DNA of 64,000 nucleotides from Bacillus sp. DTU_2020_1000418_1_SI_GHA_SEK_038 (GCF_032341175.1 NZ_CP135435.1:1798001-1862000); one strand, 5' to 3'; positions 22,134 through 33,043 are shown, numbered from the stretch's first letter. The notes: generated by a model not told the origin, from the letters alone. Translations and numbers: made by a program.

Positions 22134-22355
22134 ATGCTATATCCTTCTATCGATTCATTAATGACTAAAATTGATTCCAAATATTCACTTGTGTCCGTTG
22201 CTGCAAAGCGTGCCCGTATGATGCAAGTAAATGCAAAGCCACAGCTTGATAAATATGTATCTCACAAAAATGTTGGCAAAGCATTAGAGGAAATCAATGC
22301 GGACCAGCTTCACTACCGTCTAGGGAAAAAGCAAAAGGATGAAGCTTACGAATAG
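22134..22355 (+). CDS. rpoZ: RNA polymerase omega subunit
   Basis: The 73-residue product has the omega pattern: [20 protein letters not shown], then AAKRARMM and a conserved [10 protein letters not shown] segment. Omega binds the beta' C-terminus and aids polymerase assembly. The gene follows gmk by 3 bases, its usual partner, and GGAGG lies about 10 bases before the ATG. A terminator follows. Confidence 0.96.
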   Translation: MLYPSIDSLMTKIDSKYSLVSVAAKRARMMQVNAKPQLDKYVSHKNVGKALEEINADQLHYRLGKKQKDEAYE

Positions 22356-22366
22356 GAACTGATAAT

Positions 22367-22394
22367 AACAACCTTTCATGGTTGTTATTTTTAT
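22367..22394 (+). terminator. Terminator after rpoZ
   Basis: AATAACAACC pairs with GGTTGTTATT around TTTCAT, followed by a T-rich tract. Confidence 0.85.
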
Positions 22395-22496
22395 TTTTCA
22401 AAGTATAAAGCAAGGATAATGATGATTAATAGATGAAAAAAAAAGGCACTTCTTGCATAATAAAGATAGAACTTGTTGGTAGATGGAGGTCCAATT

Positions 22497-23705
22497 ATGC
22501 TCATCGGTAAAAAGATTCTTTTATGTGTAACAGGCGGAATTGCAGTATATAAAGCTGCTGCCTTAACGAGTAAGCTAACTCAGGCTGGTGCAGACGTTAA
22601 GGTTATTCTAAGTGAATCAGCTGGAAAATTTGTAACCCCCTTAACATTTCAAGCTTTGTCTCGAAATGATGTTTATACAGATACATTTGATGAAAAAAAT
22701 TCTAAAGTCATTGCCCATATCGATCTGGCTGATTGGGCTGATTTAATATTAATTGCACCGGCAACGGCAAATATCATTGGGAAGCTGGCAAACGGGATTG
22801 CTGATGATATGATTTCGACCACTTTGCTTGCTGCTGCTGCGCCTGTTTGGGTTGCTCCTGCAATGAATGTCCATATGTACAATCACCCAGCTGTTCAGAA
22901 GAACATGGACACGCTTCACAGTTTTGGCTATAGGTTTATCGAGCCGGGAGAAGGATACCTTGCGTGCGGATATGTGGGAAAAGGGAGACTAGAGGAGCCA
23001 GAGAAAATAACAGAACTGATTACGGATCATTTTCAAACAAACCATATAAATCTATCTGGGTCCAAACTAGTCATTACAGCTGGTCCGACTAGGGAAAAAA
23101 TTGACCCGGTCAGATATATTACTAATCATTCGTCAGGAAAAATGGGCTATGCGATTGCCGAGGAGGCCATTAAGACCGGAGCTGATGTTGTACTCATCTC
23201 AGGTCCTGTTTCACTTCAGGCACCAGCGGGTGTGAACGTAATAAAGGTGGAAAGTGCTGAAGAAATGTACGAGGCAGTGATGGCCCAATTCGGAAATGCA
23301 GATATTGTAATAAAAACTGCTGCGGTTGCTGATTATCGTCCGAAAATAACTTATGATCAAAAGGTGAAAAAACAACCTGGGGAACAAAGTTTAGAGCTTG
23401 AAAGAACTAAGGATATTCTTTTTGAACTTGGCAAAGTAAAAAAACATCAAATTTTAATTGGGTTTGCTGCTGAAACAGAACATGTAGCAGAATACGCCCA
23501 TGAAAAGCTCAAGAAAAAAAATGCAGATATGATTGTCGCAAATAACGTAAAAACCGAAGGAGCAGGCTTTGGAACAGACACGAATATTGTTACGTTATTT
23601 AAACGAGATGGTACATCAGAAGAGCTCCCTCTGATGTCAAAGCATAAGGTTGCAGAAAAAATACTCCATGAAGCTTCTCAGTTGTTAAGGGATGAACATA
23701 AATGA
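22497..23705 (+). CDS. coaBC: CoaBC, bifunctional phosphopantothenoylcysteine decarboxylase / phosphopantothenate-cysteine ligase
   Basis: CoaBC performs two steps of coenzyme A synthesis. The 402-residue product has the FMN-binding CoaC domain first (about 1-180), with VTGGIAVYKAA, the PAMNVHMY substrate motif and the lid Cys in ACGYVGKGR. The CoaB domain follows, with ITAGPTREKIDPVRYITNHS, SGKMG and the catalytic KKQPG region. The ATG at 22497 (MLIGKKILL) follows GGAGGT by 7 bases and matches the family; an upstream in-frame ATG is dismissed. The stop overlaps priA (ATGA). Confidence 0.96.
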   Translation: MLIGKKILLCVTGGIAVYKAAALTSKLTQAGADVKVILSESAGKFVTPLTFQALSRNDVYTDTFDEKNSKVIAHIDLADWADLILIAPATANIIGKLANGIADDMISTTLLAAAAPVWVAPAMNVHMYNHPAVQKNMDTLHSFGYRFIEPGEGYLACGYVGKGRLEEPEKITELITDHFQTNHINLSGSKLVITAGPTREKIDPVRYITNHSSGKMGYAIAEEAIKTGADVVLISGPVSLQAPAGVNVIKVESAEEMYEAVMAQFGNADIVIKTAAVADYRPKITYDQKVKKQPGEQSLELERTKDILFELGKVKKHQILIGFAAETEHVAEYAHEKLKKKNADMIVANNVKTEGAGFGTDTNIVTLFKRDGTSEELPLMSKHKVAEKILHEASQLLRDEHK

Positions 23706-26119
23706 ACATTGCCAGTGTAATCGTTGATGTACCGGCAAGACAAACGGACAGGGCTTTCGATTATTTAATCCCAGGCCATTTAATAGGTATTATACAAATC
23801 GGGATGAGGGTGATTGTTCCTTTTGGACCGAGAAAAATTCAAGGCTTCGTGACGGACATTAAAGCTGAATCCCATTTTAAACAATTAAAAAAGCTAATTG
23901 AGCCAATGGACTTAAATCCTGTATTGAATCAGGAACTTCTAACTCTTGGCGATTGGTTAACGGAATCAACACTTTGCTATAAGATTTCATCATACCAAGT
24001 AATGCTGCCTGCTGCTTTAAAGGCTAAATATGAAAAAAAACTAAAATTAATCAATGCTGAAAATCCGGATGAATTGCCTCCTCACATTAAAGAGGTATTT
24101 GCAAATCGGGATATCATTTCCTGGCAGGAAGCAGTTGAGATGGGATATTTATCACTGTTGCAAAAAGAAGTAACGAATGGGACGGTTGAAATTTTATATG
24201 AGGTAAAGGAACGAATAAGGAAGAAAAAGCGCAAGGCGGTCTATACAAATTTAAGTAAGGAAGAGCTATCTGCTGAAATAGAAAGCTTGCCACCTCAAGC
24301 GACTAAACAAAAGCAAGTGCTAGATTTTTTTATACACACTGGAGAGAATATCATTGAGCTTCGTGAGCTTCTAATGAAGCTCGGGATTACCTCTTCCGTA
24401 GTGAATGGATTGATCCAAAAAGGGATCTTACGGCAAAAAGAATTAGAAGTTTACAGAGATCCTTATGGGGAACGTACTTTTGCAAGAACGGAACCACTTC
24501 CTCTATCATCGGACCAAGAACATGCTATTAAGCCAATCTTAGCAACCATTGAAGAGGAAGTACACGATACTTTTTTATTATATGGTGTAACAGGGAGCGG
24601 CAAAACAGAAGTCTATCTACAATCGATTGGAATGGTCCTTGAGAAGGGAAAAGAAGCCATTGTCCTCGTACCTGAAATTTCCCTAACCCCGCAAATGGTG
24701 AAAAGATTTAAGGGGAGATTCGGGGACCAGGTAGCCGTTCTTCACAGCGGGCTTTCAACAGGTGAAAAATATGATGAATGGCGAAAGATTCAAAGACAGG
24801 AAGTTAAGGTAGTAGTCGGTGCGAGGTCGGCTATTTTCGCGCCTTTCCAAAATCTAGGAATCATAATCATCGATGAGGAGCATGAGACAAGCTATAAACA
24901 AGAGGAAAATCCGAGATATCATGCCCGCGATGTGGCAATCCATAGAGGGGCTACCCATAATTGTCCGGTCGTCCTAGGAAGTGCGACTCCTTCTCTCGAG
25001 TCATTTGCCAGAGCACAAAAAGGAGTTTACAAGCTTCTATCGATGCCGAAGAGAATGAATAATCAGGCTTTGCCCGAAGTAGCGATTATCGATATGAGAG
25101 AAGAATTAAGAGCGGGAAACAGGTCGATGTTTTCACAAATGCTTCTCGAAAAAATTAAAGATCGATTAGAAAAAAAGGAACAGATTGTTTTATTTCTAAA
25201 TAAAAGGGGCCACTCGTCCTTTGTCATGTGCAGGGATTGCGGATATGTTGTTAATTGCCCCAACTGCGATATCTCTTTAACCTACCATCGATTCAACCAG
25301 CATATGAAATGCCATTATTGCGGCTATGAAGCTGAAGCACCAAAAAATTGCCCTGAATGCCAGAGTGAGCATATTCGCTATTTTGGCACGGGGACGCAAA
25401 AAGTCGAGGAGGAGTTAGCAAAGATTCTTCCTGAAGCGACCGTTATTCGTATGGATGTCGATACAACAAGTAAAAAGGGTGCCCATGAAAAACTTCTTGA
25501 TCAATTTCAAGACGGCCATGCTGATATTCTGCTTGGAACACAAATGATTGCTAAAGGATTGGATTTTCCTAACATCACATTAGTTGGCGTATTATCTGCT
25601 GATACTATGCTCCACCTCCCGGATTTCAGATCTTCCGAGAAAACCTTTCAGCTGCTAACTCAAGTTAGTGGGCGGGCAGGAAGACACGAGCTTGAAGGAG
25701 AGGTTATTGTTCAGACGTATACCCCTGAACATTATAGCGTTGAATTAGCAGGAGAACAGGATTATGCTCGTTTTTATGATAAAGAAATGATGGTGAGGAA
25801 AGTCCACAAATATCCGCCGTTCTACTATATATCCTTAGTGACTGTTAGCCATGAGGAATTAATGAAGGCGGTATCTGTTACAGAAAAAATCACAGCCTAT
25901 CTTCGATCCAGGCTATCTAAAGAAGCTATATGTCTTGGACCAGTTGCTTCTCCAATACCTAGGATTAATAATAGATATAGGTACCAATGTTTGATAAAAT
26001 ACAAGCGGGAACCAGCTTTAGGTGAGTCTCTCAAAAAAATGCTTGATCACTATCAGCAGGAGATTCATTCGAGCGGACTGCAAATTTCCGTAGATCTAAA
26101 TCCATATATACTAATGTAA
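23702..26119 (+). CDS. priA: Primosomal replication restart helicase PriA
   Basis: PriA recognises stalled forks and D-loops and reloads the replicative helicase. The 805-residue protein has an N-terminal 3'-DNA-binding domain, Walker A GVTGSGKTEVYLQ (about 296-308), the DEEH box, and helicase motifs GSATPSLES and VSGRAGRH. Two zinc-binding clusters are visible (CRDCGYVVNCPNC and CHYCGYEAEAPKNCPEC). All eight Cys are present. It overlaps coaBC by four bases and is probably co-translated with it. Confidence 0.97.
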   Translation: MNIASVIVDVPARQTDRAFDYLIPGHLIGIIQIGMRVIVPFGPRKIQGFVTDIKAESHFKQLKKLIEPMDLNPVLNQELLTLGDWLTESTLCYKISSYQVMLPAALKAKYEKKLKLINAENPDELPPHIKEVFANRDIISWQEAVEMGYLSLLQKEVTNGTVEILYEVKERIRKKKRKAVYTNLSKEELSAEIESLPPQATKQKQVLDFFIHTGENIIELRELLMKLGITSSVVNGLIQKGILRQKELEVYRDPYGERTFARTEPLPLSSDQEHAIKPILATIEEEVHDTFLLYGVTGSGKTEVYLQSIGMVLEKGKEAIVLVPEISLTPQMVKRFKGRFGDQVAVLHSGLSTGEKYDEWRKIQRQEVKVVVGARSAIFAPFQNLGIIIIDEEHETSYKQEENPRYHARDVAIHRGATHNCPVVLGSATPSLESFARAQKGVYKLLSMPKRMNNQALPEVAIIDMREELRAGNRSMFSQMLLEKIKDRLEKKEQIVLFLNKRGHSSFVMCRDCGYVVNCPNCDISLTYHRFNQHMKCHYCGYEAEAPKNCPECQSEHIRYFGTGTQKVEEELAKILPEATVIRMDVDTTSKKGAHEKLLDQFQDGHADILLGTQMIAKGLDFPNITLVGVLSADTMLHLPDFRSSEKTFQLLTQVSGRAGRHELEGEVIVQTYTPEHYSVELAGEQDYARFYDKEMMVRKVHKYPPFYYISLVTVSHEELMKAVSVTEKITAYLRSRLSKEAICLGPVASPIPRINNRYRYQCLIKYKREPALGESLKKMLDHYQQEIHSSGLQISVDLNPYILM

Positions 26120-26133
26120 TAAGGTGAAACTTC

Positions 26134-26318
26134 AATCAGTGGGGTGCCTTTCCCCACTGATTGTTAGTTGCGGCCCACAGGATGTGGGTCACACAGACGT
26201 TGCCACAGGATGTGGCGTTCTTAGTCTGTGTACATATTTTCGGGCCTTTACGGGCTGTTGATCCCCCTTCAAGAAATTTTTGTTTACTCAACTTCTTGAA
26301 GGGGGGTCTTACAGCCCG
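26134..26318. repeat. Multi-hairpin palindromic element between priA and def
   Basis: Five perfect stems lie in about 185 bases. AATCAGTGGGG (26134-26144) pairs with 26152-26162. CCCACA (26174-26179) pairs with TGTGGG (26183-26188). ACACAGAC (26191-26198) pairs with GTCTGTGT (26224-26231) and encloses GCCACA-GGA-TGTGGC (26202-26216). CGGGCTGT (26251-26258) pairs with ACAGCCCG (26311-26318) and encloses a 13-bp stem (26263-26275 with 26293-26305). The phrase CCACAGGATGTGG occurs twice. The first hairpin could terminate priA, but the whole is far more than a terminator. It fills the otherwise empty 300-base gap 26120-26419. Its function is unknown. Confidence 0.8.
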
Positions 26319-26419
26319 TTAATCTGCGAGAAATTGAAGAAAGATTTAGATGAATTTTGTTATGAATCTTGTGAAAATAGTTGAAAATAGGTAAATAAGA
26401 AGTCATTGGAGGAACTAGA

Positions 26420-26899
26420 TTGTCAGTCAGAAAAATTGTCACTTATCCTTCTGAAATATTAGAGGTACAGTGTAAACCAGTTAAGTTTTTTGATAAAAAA
26501 CTCGTAAAAATATTAAATGATATGTACGATACAATGATTGAATTTGACGGGGTTGGGCTTGCCGCCCCACAAATCGGTCTTGATCAGCAAATAGCGATAG
26601 TCGATATTGATGATGATAGTGGCACAATCGAAATGATTAATCCGGAAATACTGGAAATAAAGGGAGAACAAATAGGGCCGGAAGGCTGCCTGAGTTTTCC
26701 GGGATTATATGGAGAAGTTAGTAGACCTGACTATGTGAAAGTTAAGGCTCAAGATCGGAAAGGGAAATTTTATACACTTGAAGCTGAAGACTTTTTGGCG
26801 AGAGCGATCTTACATGAAATTGACCATCTTCAAGGAATTTTATTTACCTCCAAAGTAATTAGATATCTTGAAGAAGCTGAACTGGAAGGAGCGGAGTAA
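26420..26899 (+). CDS. def: Peptide deformylase
   Basis: Def removes the formyl group from the initiator methionine of nascent proteins, using a metal ion. The 159-residue protein has the three motifs in order: [10 protein letters not shown] (motif 1), EGCLSFPG with the metal-ligand Cys (motif 2) and HEIDHLQG with the two His ligands and catalytic Glu (motif 3). Translation starts at a TTG codon, supported by GGAGGA 7-12 bases upstream and by the family start. The adjacent fmt adds the formyl group to Met-tRNA, so the pair acts on the same modification. Confidence 0.96.
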   Translation: MSVRKIVTYPSEILEVQCKPVKFFDKKLVKILNDMYDTMIEFDGVGLAAPQIGLDQQIAIVDIDDDSGTIEMINPEILEIKGEQIGPEGCLSFPGLYGEVSRPDYVKVKAQDRKGKFYTLEAEDFLARAILHEIDHLQGILFTSKVIRYLEEAELEGAE

Positions 26900-26900
26900 A

Positions 26901-27851
26901 ATGACAAAAATCGTTTTTATGGGAACACCTGATTTCTCAGTTCCTGTCCTGCAGCAAATTATTAAAGACGGGTTTGAGGTTATTGCTGTTGTAACACAGC
27001 CTGACCGTCCTGTAGGAAGAAAAAGGGTGCTAACACCTCCTCCAGTAAAGGTAGAGGCGGAAATTCATGGGATTCCTGTTTATCAGCCAGAAAAAATTAG
27101 AGAGAGAGAAGAGCTAGACAAAATTCTAGCACTAAATCCGGATTTGGTTATAACTGCTGCCTTTGGACAAATTTTACCAAAGGAGCTATTAGAAGCTCCT
27201 AAATTTGGATGTATAAATGTTCATGCTTCCTTACTTCCAGAATTAAGAGGCGGTGCACCTATCCACTATTCGATTATTCAAGGAAAGAAAAAGACCGGAA
27301 TAACGATTATGTATATGGCTGAAAAGCTTGATGCGGGGGATATTTTAACTCAAGTGGAGGTTCCGATTACGGAAACAGACACAGTTGGTACGCTGCACGA
27401 TAAGCTCAGTGCGGCAGGTTCACAGCTATTATCCGACACTTTGCCTAAACTGATTAAAGGGGAATTACAATCTATTCCTCAAAATGACGCTGAAGCGACT
27501 TTTGCCTCAAATATTAAAAGAGAGCAGGAAAAAATTGATTGGTCAAAAACAGGAGAGGATATTTATAACCATATACGCGGATTAAATCCTTGGCCAGTTG
27601 CTTATACAACATTAAACGATGCCGTAATAAAAGTTTGGTTGGCTGAAAAGGTTAAAGGGGAGTTAAAACAGGTACCAGGGACCATTATAAGAATAGAGAA
27701 CGAAGCACTAGTAATCGCAACTGGGAATGAGACCGCCATTAAAATTATCGAACTTCAGCCAGCAGGAAAGAAAAAAATGACTGCGGAGCAATTTTTACGG
27801 GGAGCTGGTTCACAAGTAACGATTGGGGATCGTCTAGGAGTTGAACAATGA
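26901..27851 (+). CDS. fmt: Methionyl-tRNA formyltransferase
   Basis: Fmt formylates initiator Met-tRNA from 10-formyl-tetrahydrofolate. The 316-residue protein begins [17 protein letters not shown]. It has the formyl-transfer core with [18 protein letters not shown], where Asn, His and the downstream Asp are catalytic, and the C-terminal tRNA-binding domain (about 205-316). The ATG is placed at 26901, one base after the def stop codon, with GAAGGAGCGG upstream. It overlaps rsmB by four bases. Confidence 0.96.
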   Translation: MTKIVFMGTPDFSVPVLQQIIKDGFEVIAVVTQPDRPVGRKRVLTPPPVKVEAEIHGIPVYQPEKIREREELDKILALNPDLVITAAFGQILPKELLEAPKFGCINVHASLLPELRGGAPIHYSIIQGKKKTGITIMYMAEKLDAGDILTQVEVPITETDTVGTLHDKLSAAGSQLLSDTLPKLIKGELQSIPQNDAEATFASNIKREQEKIDWSKTGEDIYNHIRGLNPWPVAYTTLNDAVIKVWLAEKVKGELKQVPGTIIRIENEALVIATGNETAIKIIELQPAGKKKMTAEQFLRGAGSQVTIGDRLGVEQ

Positions 27852-29191
27852 AAAAGAAAAACGTCCGTGAAACCGCAATGGACTTGTTGGAGACCATTGA
27901 AAAAAAACAGTCTTACAGCAATTTGCTTCTTAATAACTTTATTAACAAGAACCAAATTAGCTCAAAGGATATTGGCTTGCTAACCGAATTGACATATGGA
28001 ACCTTGCAAAGAAGAATGAGTCTTGATTTCTTTTTAAAGCCATTTCTTAAAGGGAATAAAAAGGTTGAAAGCTGGGTCATTCAATTATTACGTCTTACCT
28101 TATATCAAATGATTTATTTGGATAAGATTCCTGACCGGGCAGCGATATTTGAAGCAGTTGAAATTGCCAAAAACCGCGGTCATAAAGGAATTTCCGGAAT
28201 GGTTAATGGCATTTTTCGCAATATTCAAAGGTCGGGCTTGCCTTCCTTAGAAACAATCGAGGATCCGATTGAAAGACTTTCTATCGAAACAAGTCACCCT
28301 TACTGGCTTGTGAAGAGATGGGAAGCCCAACTAGGATATGAAAAGACAAAAGACATGTGCGATCTTAATTTAACAGCCCCACTACAAACGGGGAGGGTCA
28401 ATCTAACAAGAACAACGGTAGAAGATTGCATCAAGCTTTTGGAGGAAGAAGGGTTTCAAGTTGAACCAAGCCCTTTTATACCTGAAGCTATCAAATGTTA
28501 CCGTGGCAACCTTGCCCACTCCCGTGCTTTTAAAGATGGAATGATCACCATTCAAGATGAAAGCTCGATGCTTGCCGCATATGCATTAGGTGTTACTGAA
28601 AATGAACGGATCTTAGATGCGTGTGCTGCTCCTGGAGGGAAATCTACACATATAGCAGAACAGCTTTCTAACACTGGTCAGGTTGTTTCACTTGATTTAC
28701 ATGATCATAAAGTAAAATTGATTCATGAAAATGCAGCAAGGCTTAAACTATCCAATATAACAGCAACTGCCCTTGACAGCAGAAAGGTTCAAGAGCATTT
28801 TGAACAAGCATCTTTTGACCGTATTTTATTGGATGCCCCTTGCTCAGGTCTTGGGGTAATGAGAAGAAAACCGGATATGAAGTATACGAAAAAGGAAGAA
28901 GATATTTTCCAATTGGCAACAGTGCAAAAAAACTTATTAACTGCAGTTTCCCCTTTATTGAAAAAAGGTGGTAATCTAGTTTATAGTACTTGTACTGTTG
29001 ACATTGAAGAGAATCAACATGTAGTAGAAGCTTTTTTAAATGAGAATGATGAATTTGAAGGGGATCTATCGATGAAGGACCGGATGCCTGAGGCCATTCG
29101 TCCGCTTGTTAATGGGTTTCAGCTTCAAATTTTGCCGCAAGATATTGGATCGGATGGGTTTTACATAGCCTGTCTAAGAAAGAAGGTATAA
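27848..29191 (+). CDS. rsmB: 16S rRNA (cytosine-967-C5) methyltransferase RsmB
   Basis: RsmB methylates C967 of 16S rRNA. The 447-residue product has an N-terminal NusB-like RNA-binding domain (about 1-140) and a C-terminal SAM methyltransferase. The SAM motif [19 protein letters not shown], the [13 protein letters not shown] segment with one catalytic Cys and the [10 protein letters not shown] segment with the other are all present. The start overlaps fmt (ATGA). Three bases separate it from rlmN. Confidence 0.95.
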   Translation: MKKKNVRETAMDLLETIEKKQSYSNLLLNNFINKNQISSKDIGLLTELTYGTLQRRMSLDFFLKPFLKGNKKVESWVIQLLRLTLYQMIYLDKIPDRAAIFEAVEIAKNRGHKGISGMVNGIFRNIQRSGLPSLETIEDPIERLSIETSHPYWLVKRWEAQLGYEKTKDMCDLNLTAPLQTGRVNLTRTTVEDCIKLLEEEGFQVEPSPFIPEAIKCYRGNLAHSRAFKDGMITIQDESSMLAAYALGVTENERILDACAAPGGKSTHIAEQLSNTGQVVSLDLHDHKVKLIHENAARLKLSNITATALDSRKVQEHFEQASFDRILLDAPCSGLGVMRRKPDMKYTKKEEDIFQLATVQKNLLTAVSPLLKKGGNLVYSTCTVDIEENQHVVEAFLNENDEFEGDLSMKDRMPEAIRPLVNGFQLQILPQDIGSDGFYIACLRKKV

Positions 29192-29194
29192 TGA

Positions 29195-30277
29195 ATGGAA
29201 CAAGCTACCAAGGAAGCAATAACAACAGAACAAAAACCGTCCATTTATTCTTTACAGCTGCACGAGTTAAAAGACTGGTTAACAGAAATGAATGAAAAGG
29301 CGTTTCGTGCCGATCAAATTTTTGATTGGCTTTATACGAAAAGAGTTATAAGCTTTGAAGATATGTCCAATTTATCTAAAGGATTACGAGAAAAATTATC
29401 CAATTCCTTTACTTTAACGACATTGAAAACTATAATTCAACAGCAATCCTCAGATGGGACGATAAAATTTTTATTTGAACTTCATGATGGGTATTCGATT
29501 GAAACCGTTCTAATGAGGCATGAATACGGCAATTCTGTTTGTGTAACGACCCAGGTGGGATGCAGAATTGGCTGTACATTTTGTGCATCCACTCTAGGGG
29601 GGTTAAAGCGGAACCTAGAAGCAGGAGAAATCGTTGCTCAAGTCGTAAAAGTTCAGCAGGCATTAGATGAAACAGAGGAAAGAGTTAGTTCTATCGTCAT
29701 TATGGGGATTGGGGAACCTTTTGATAATTATGATCAAATGCTCTCCTTCTTAAAAATCGTCAATCACGACAAAGGGCTAAATATTGGTGCCCGTCATATT
29801 ACAGTTTCAACGAGTGGTATCATTCCGAAGATTTATCAATTTGCTGATGAAAATATGCAAATCAATTTCGCACTTTCTCTTCATGCACCAAACTCAGAAC
29901 TTAGAAGCCGTCTAATGCCAATTAATCGTGCATACAAGCTTCCAGATTTAATGGAAGCCATCCGTTATTATGTAAATAAAACTGGGAGACGTGTCAGTTT
30001 TGAGTACGGATTATTCGGTGGAGTAAATGATCAGGTTGAGCATGCAGAGGAATTAGCGAGGTTAGTAAAAGGAATTAAATGCCATATAAACTTGATTCCA
30101 GTCAATTATGTTCCTGAACGAGATTACGTTAGAACACCGAAGGAACAAATTTTTAAATTTGAAAAAACATTGAAGAACCATGGTGTAAATGTAACGATTC
30201 GCAGAGAGCAAGGTCATGATATAGATGCAGCATGTGGACAACTTCGTGCGAAGGAGCGAAAAGAGGAGACGAGGTGA
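29195..30277 (+). CDS. rlmN: RlmN, 23S rRNA A2503 / tRNA A37 C2-methyltransferase
   Basis: RlmN is a radical-SAM enzyme that methylates C2 of A2503 in 23S rRNA and A37 in some tRNAs. The 360-residue protein has the iron-sulfur CxxxCxxC motif in [11 protein letters not shown] (about 120-130), the [10 protein letters not shown] segment and the C-terminal resolving Cys in DIDAACGQL. It is the RlmN type rather than Cfr by context, next to rsmB and prpC as in B. subtilis. The gene starts three bases after rsmB and stops just before prpC. Confidence 0.95.
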   Translation: MEQATKEAITTEQKPSIYSLQLHELKDWLTEMNEKAFRADQIFDWLYTKRVISFEDMSNLSKGLREKLSNSFTLTTLKTIIQQQSSDGTIKFLFELHDGYSIETVLMRHEYGNSVCVTTQVGCRIGCTFCASTLGGLKRNLEAGEIVAQVVKVQQALDETEERVSSIVIMGIGEPFDNYDQMLSFLKIVNHDKGLNIGARHITVSTSGIIPKIYQFADENMQINFALSLHAPNSELRSRLMPINRAYKLPDLMEAIRYYVNKTGRRVSFEYGLFGGVNDQVEHAEELARLVKGIKCHINLIPVNYVPERDYVRTPKEQIFKFEKTLKNHGVNVTIRREQGHDIDAACGQLRAKERKEETR

Positions 30278-30281
30278 CAAG

Positions 30282-31037
30282 ATGAAAGCTGTTTTTAAGA
30301 CAGACCGAGGCAGAATTCGTCAGCATAATGAAGATAATGGTGGAATATTTTTAAACCGAAGCGGCCAGCGCCTTGCCATTGTAGCAGATGGTATGGGCGG
30401 TCATCGCGCGGGTGATGTGGCAAGTGAAATGGCTTTAACGAATCTGCAAAAGCTATGGGGAGAAACAGAAGCGGTAAGGACAGCAGATGAAGCGGAAGAG
30501 TGGTTAAGAGTCAATATTGAAAAGGGCAATACAGCACTCTACGAGCATTCAAAAAACACATCAGAATGTGAAGGGATGGGGACAACCTTAGTCGCCGCCA
30601 TCTGTACAAAACATTTTGCTACCATTGCTAATATTGGGGATAGCCGTTGCTATATTCTAAATGAAAATGGGTTTCAGCAGCTAACGGATGACCATTCACT
30701 TGTAAATGAATTAGTCCGTTCAGGACAAATTTCAAAAGAGGATGCAGAGCATCACCCAATGAAAAATGTTGTATTAAGAGCTCTCGGAACAGAAGAAACA
30801 GTGAATATGGATATTAAGACAATTATTTTTGAGGAGGAGGACCTTTTGCTTCTATGTTCAGACGGTCTCTCCAATAAGGTGACGGAAAAAGAAATGATTC
30901 ATATTCTTAAAGATAATCAAGGTTTAGAAGAAAAGGCTGCTGCCCTTATTGAATTAGCGAATAATCACGGCGGCGAGGATAATATTACGTTGGTCATAGT
31001 TGAATTTTTTGATAATGAGTCTGGTGAACGTCTATGA
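30282..31037 (+). CDS. prpC: PrpC, PP2C-family Ser/Thr protein phosphatase
   Basis: PrpC dephosphorylates substrates of the kinase PrkC. The 251-residue PP2C-type protein has the metal-binding aspartates in VADGMGGHRAGDVAS (near 37-51), NIGDSRCYI, SDGLSNKV and the C-terminal GGEDNITLVIVE. The ATG at 30282 is chosen because the family starts about 10 residues before the RxxNED motif (RQHNEDN), and GAGGTGAC lies just upstream. The stop overlaps prkC (ATGATGA), the conserved phosphatase-kinase coupling of Firmicutes. Confidence 0.96.
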   Translation: MKAVFKTDRGRIRQHNEDNGGIFLNRSGQRLAIVADGMGGHRAGDVASEMALTNLQKLWGETEAVRTADEAEEWLRVNIEKGNTALYEHSKNTSECEGMGTTLVAAICTKHFATIANIGDSRCYILNENGFQQLTDDHSLVNELVRSGQISKEDAEHHPMKNVVLRALGTEETVNMDIKTIIFEEEDLLLLCSDGLSNKVTEKEMIHILKDNQGLEEKAAALIELANNHGGEDNITLVIVEFFDNESGERL

Positions 31038-32986
31038 TGATTGGTAAAAGAATTAGCGGTAGATATAAAATTCTGGAAGTCATCGGCGGAGGCGGAATGG
31101 CTAATGTTTATTTAGCTCATGATATGATTCTTGACCGTGATGTGGCAGTTAAAATGCTACGCCTTGATTTTGCTAATGATGATGAGTTTATCCGTCGTTT
31201 TCATCGAGAAGCCCAATCGGCAACAAGTCTAGCCCACCCTAATATTGTTAGTATTTACGATGTCGGTGAGGAAGATTCCCTTTATTACATTGTCATGGAA
31301 TATGTCGATGGACAAACATTAAAACAATACATACTGCAAAACAGTCCTGTTCGTGTTGAAAAAGTAATTGAGATTATGAAGCAGCTAACCTCGGCTATTG
31401 CACATGCTCATCAAAATCATATTATTCACCGAGACATTAAGCCTCATAATATATTAATAGACAGGCACGGAAATGTAAAAATCACAGATTTTGGCATCGC
31501 AATAGCTTTAAGTGCGACAAGCATAACCCAAACCAATTCAGTCCTAGGATCTGTTCATTATTTATCGCCTGAACAAGCGAGAGGCGGAATGGCAAACCGT
31601 AAGTCTGATATTTATTCTCTCGGAATTGTTATGTTTGAATTGTTGACGGGAAGGCTGCCATTTTCGGGAGAGTCAGCTGTTTCCATTGCTTTAAAGCATT
31701 TGCAATCTGAAACACCTTCATTAAGGAGATGGAACCCATCCATTCCGCAAAGCCTTGAAAACATTGTTTTAAAAGCAACGGCAAAAGATCCATTTCATCG
31801 CTATGACAGTGTAGAAGAAATGGAAGATGATTTAAGCTCAAGCTTGGACCCAGAACGAATAGGTGAGGCGAAATTTATTATCCCGGTTGATAATGATGCA
31901 ACAAAGGCTATTCCAATCATTACAGATGAGCATTCTTTTCCAGTGAGTGATGAGACAGTTGTTCACGCGAAAGCCGTTCACCATGTTGAGGAAGCTAAAC
32001 CGCAAAAGGAAAAGGAAAAGAAAAAGAAGTGGCCAGCCATATTAGTTTCTACTTTTATTGGCCTGATTATATTGGGAATTTTAATTGTTTTTGTTCTACC
32101 AGGCTTATTTTCACCAAAAGAAGTGATCGTTCCTGACTTAACTGGTGATGAGATTGATAAAGCAATAGCAGAGCTGGAAGCGGCAGGATTTCATGTTAAT
32201 GAACCGATTCGGATAAACGATGAGGATTGGGATGAAGGCCTTGTCATTAAGACTGAACCTAAAGCTGGAAAAACAGTTAAAGAAGGTTCAGATATTGATA
32301 TTTATGAAAGCTTAGGCAAGGAAAAATTTGAACTGGCAGATTATAGGGATCACTCCTATGATGAAGTGGTAAGGTTATTAGAGCAGGAAAAATTTAAATT
32401 TATTGATAAAGAGGAAGTTTATGATGAGGGCATTCCCTCTGGAACAATAATCGATCAAAACATCCAAAAAGGTGAGCTAGTCGTTCCTGGGGAAACGGAA
32501 TTAGAATTTATCGTAAGTAAGGGACCGACTCCAATATCTTTAAAAGATTTAAAAGAGTACAATAGAAAAGGCTTACAGGAGTATGAGGCTGCCACAGGAT
32601 TAATTATTGAAATAACAGAGGCGTACTCAAATGAGGTTCAGGAAGGTAATGTAATCTCGCAGGATCCTCTTCCGGGCACCGAGTTAACAAAAGGTAAAAA
32701 AGTAAAGGTCGTTATTTCTAAAGGCAAAGAGGAATTACCCCCAAAAATAGTCACTAGGGATATCATTGTTCCGTATGAACCGTCTGAGGATGGCCAGCCA
32801 CAGGAAATTCAAATTTATATTGATGACATGGAGAGGGATTTGAATGTACCTGAAATAACTGACTATATTACAGAAAATAAGACATATAGAATTGAATTAA
32901 CTATTGCTGCTGGGCAACAAGCAGTTTACCAGGTAAGAAGAGACAATGTGGTTATCGATCAGCAATACGTGCCGTTTCCGGAATAA
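31034..32986 (+). CDS. prkC: PrkC, PASTA-domain Ser/Thr protein kinase
   Basis: PrkC is a membrane kinase that senses muropeptides through external PASTA domains; in Bacillus it triggers germination and affects stationary-phase physiology. The 650-residue protein has a kinase domain (about 10-270) with GGGGMANVY, the VAVK lysine, HRDIKPHN and the DFG of KITDFGIA. A basic juxtamembrane segment precedes one TM helix (about 335-357). Three PASTA repeats follow (from about 364, 432 and 500), then an Ig-like C-terminal domain. Either ATG at 31034 or 31037 may be used. It overlaps prpC by four bases. Confidence 0.96.
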   Translation: MMIGKRISGRYKILEVIGGGGMANVYLAHDMILDRDVAVKMLRLDFANDDEFIRRFHREAQSATSLAHPNIVSIYDVGEEDSLYYIVMEYVDGQTLKQYILQNSPVRVEKVIEIMKQLTSAIAHAHQNHIIHRDIKPHNILIDRHGNVKITDFGIAIALSATSITQTNSVLGSVHYLSPEQARGGMANRKSDIYSLGIVMFELLTGRLPFSGESAVSIALKHLQSETPSLRRWNPSIPQSLENIVLKATAKDPFHRYDSVEEMEDDLSSSLDPERIGEAKFIIPVDNDATKAIPIITDEHSFPVSDETVVHAKAVHHVEEAKPQKEKEKKKKWPAILVSTFIGLIILGILIVFVLPGLFSPKEVIVPDLTGDEIDKAIAELEAAGFHVNEPIRINDEDWDEGLVIKTEPKAGKTVKEGSDIDIYESLGKEKFELADYRDHSYDEVVRLLEQEKFKFIDKEEVYDEGIPSGTIIDQNIQKGELVVPGETELEFIVSKGPTPISLKDLKEYNRKGLQEYEAATGLIIEITEAYSNEVQEGNVISQDPLPGTELTKGKKVKVVISKGKEELPPKIVTRDIIVPYEPSEDGQPQEIQIYIDDMERDLNVPEITDYITENKTYRIELTIAAGQQAVYQVRRDNVVIDQQYVPFPE

Positions 32987-33043
32987 TGTTAAGGGTACTT
33001 CCCAAACTAATGTTAAATAAACTTAAGGGTAAGGAGTGTTGCT

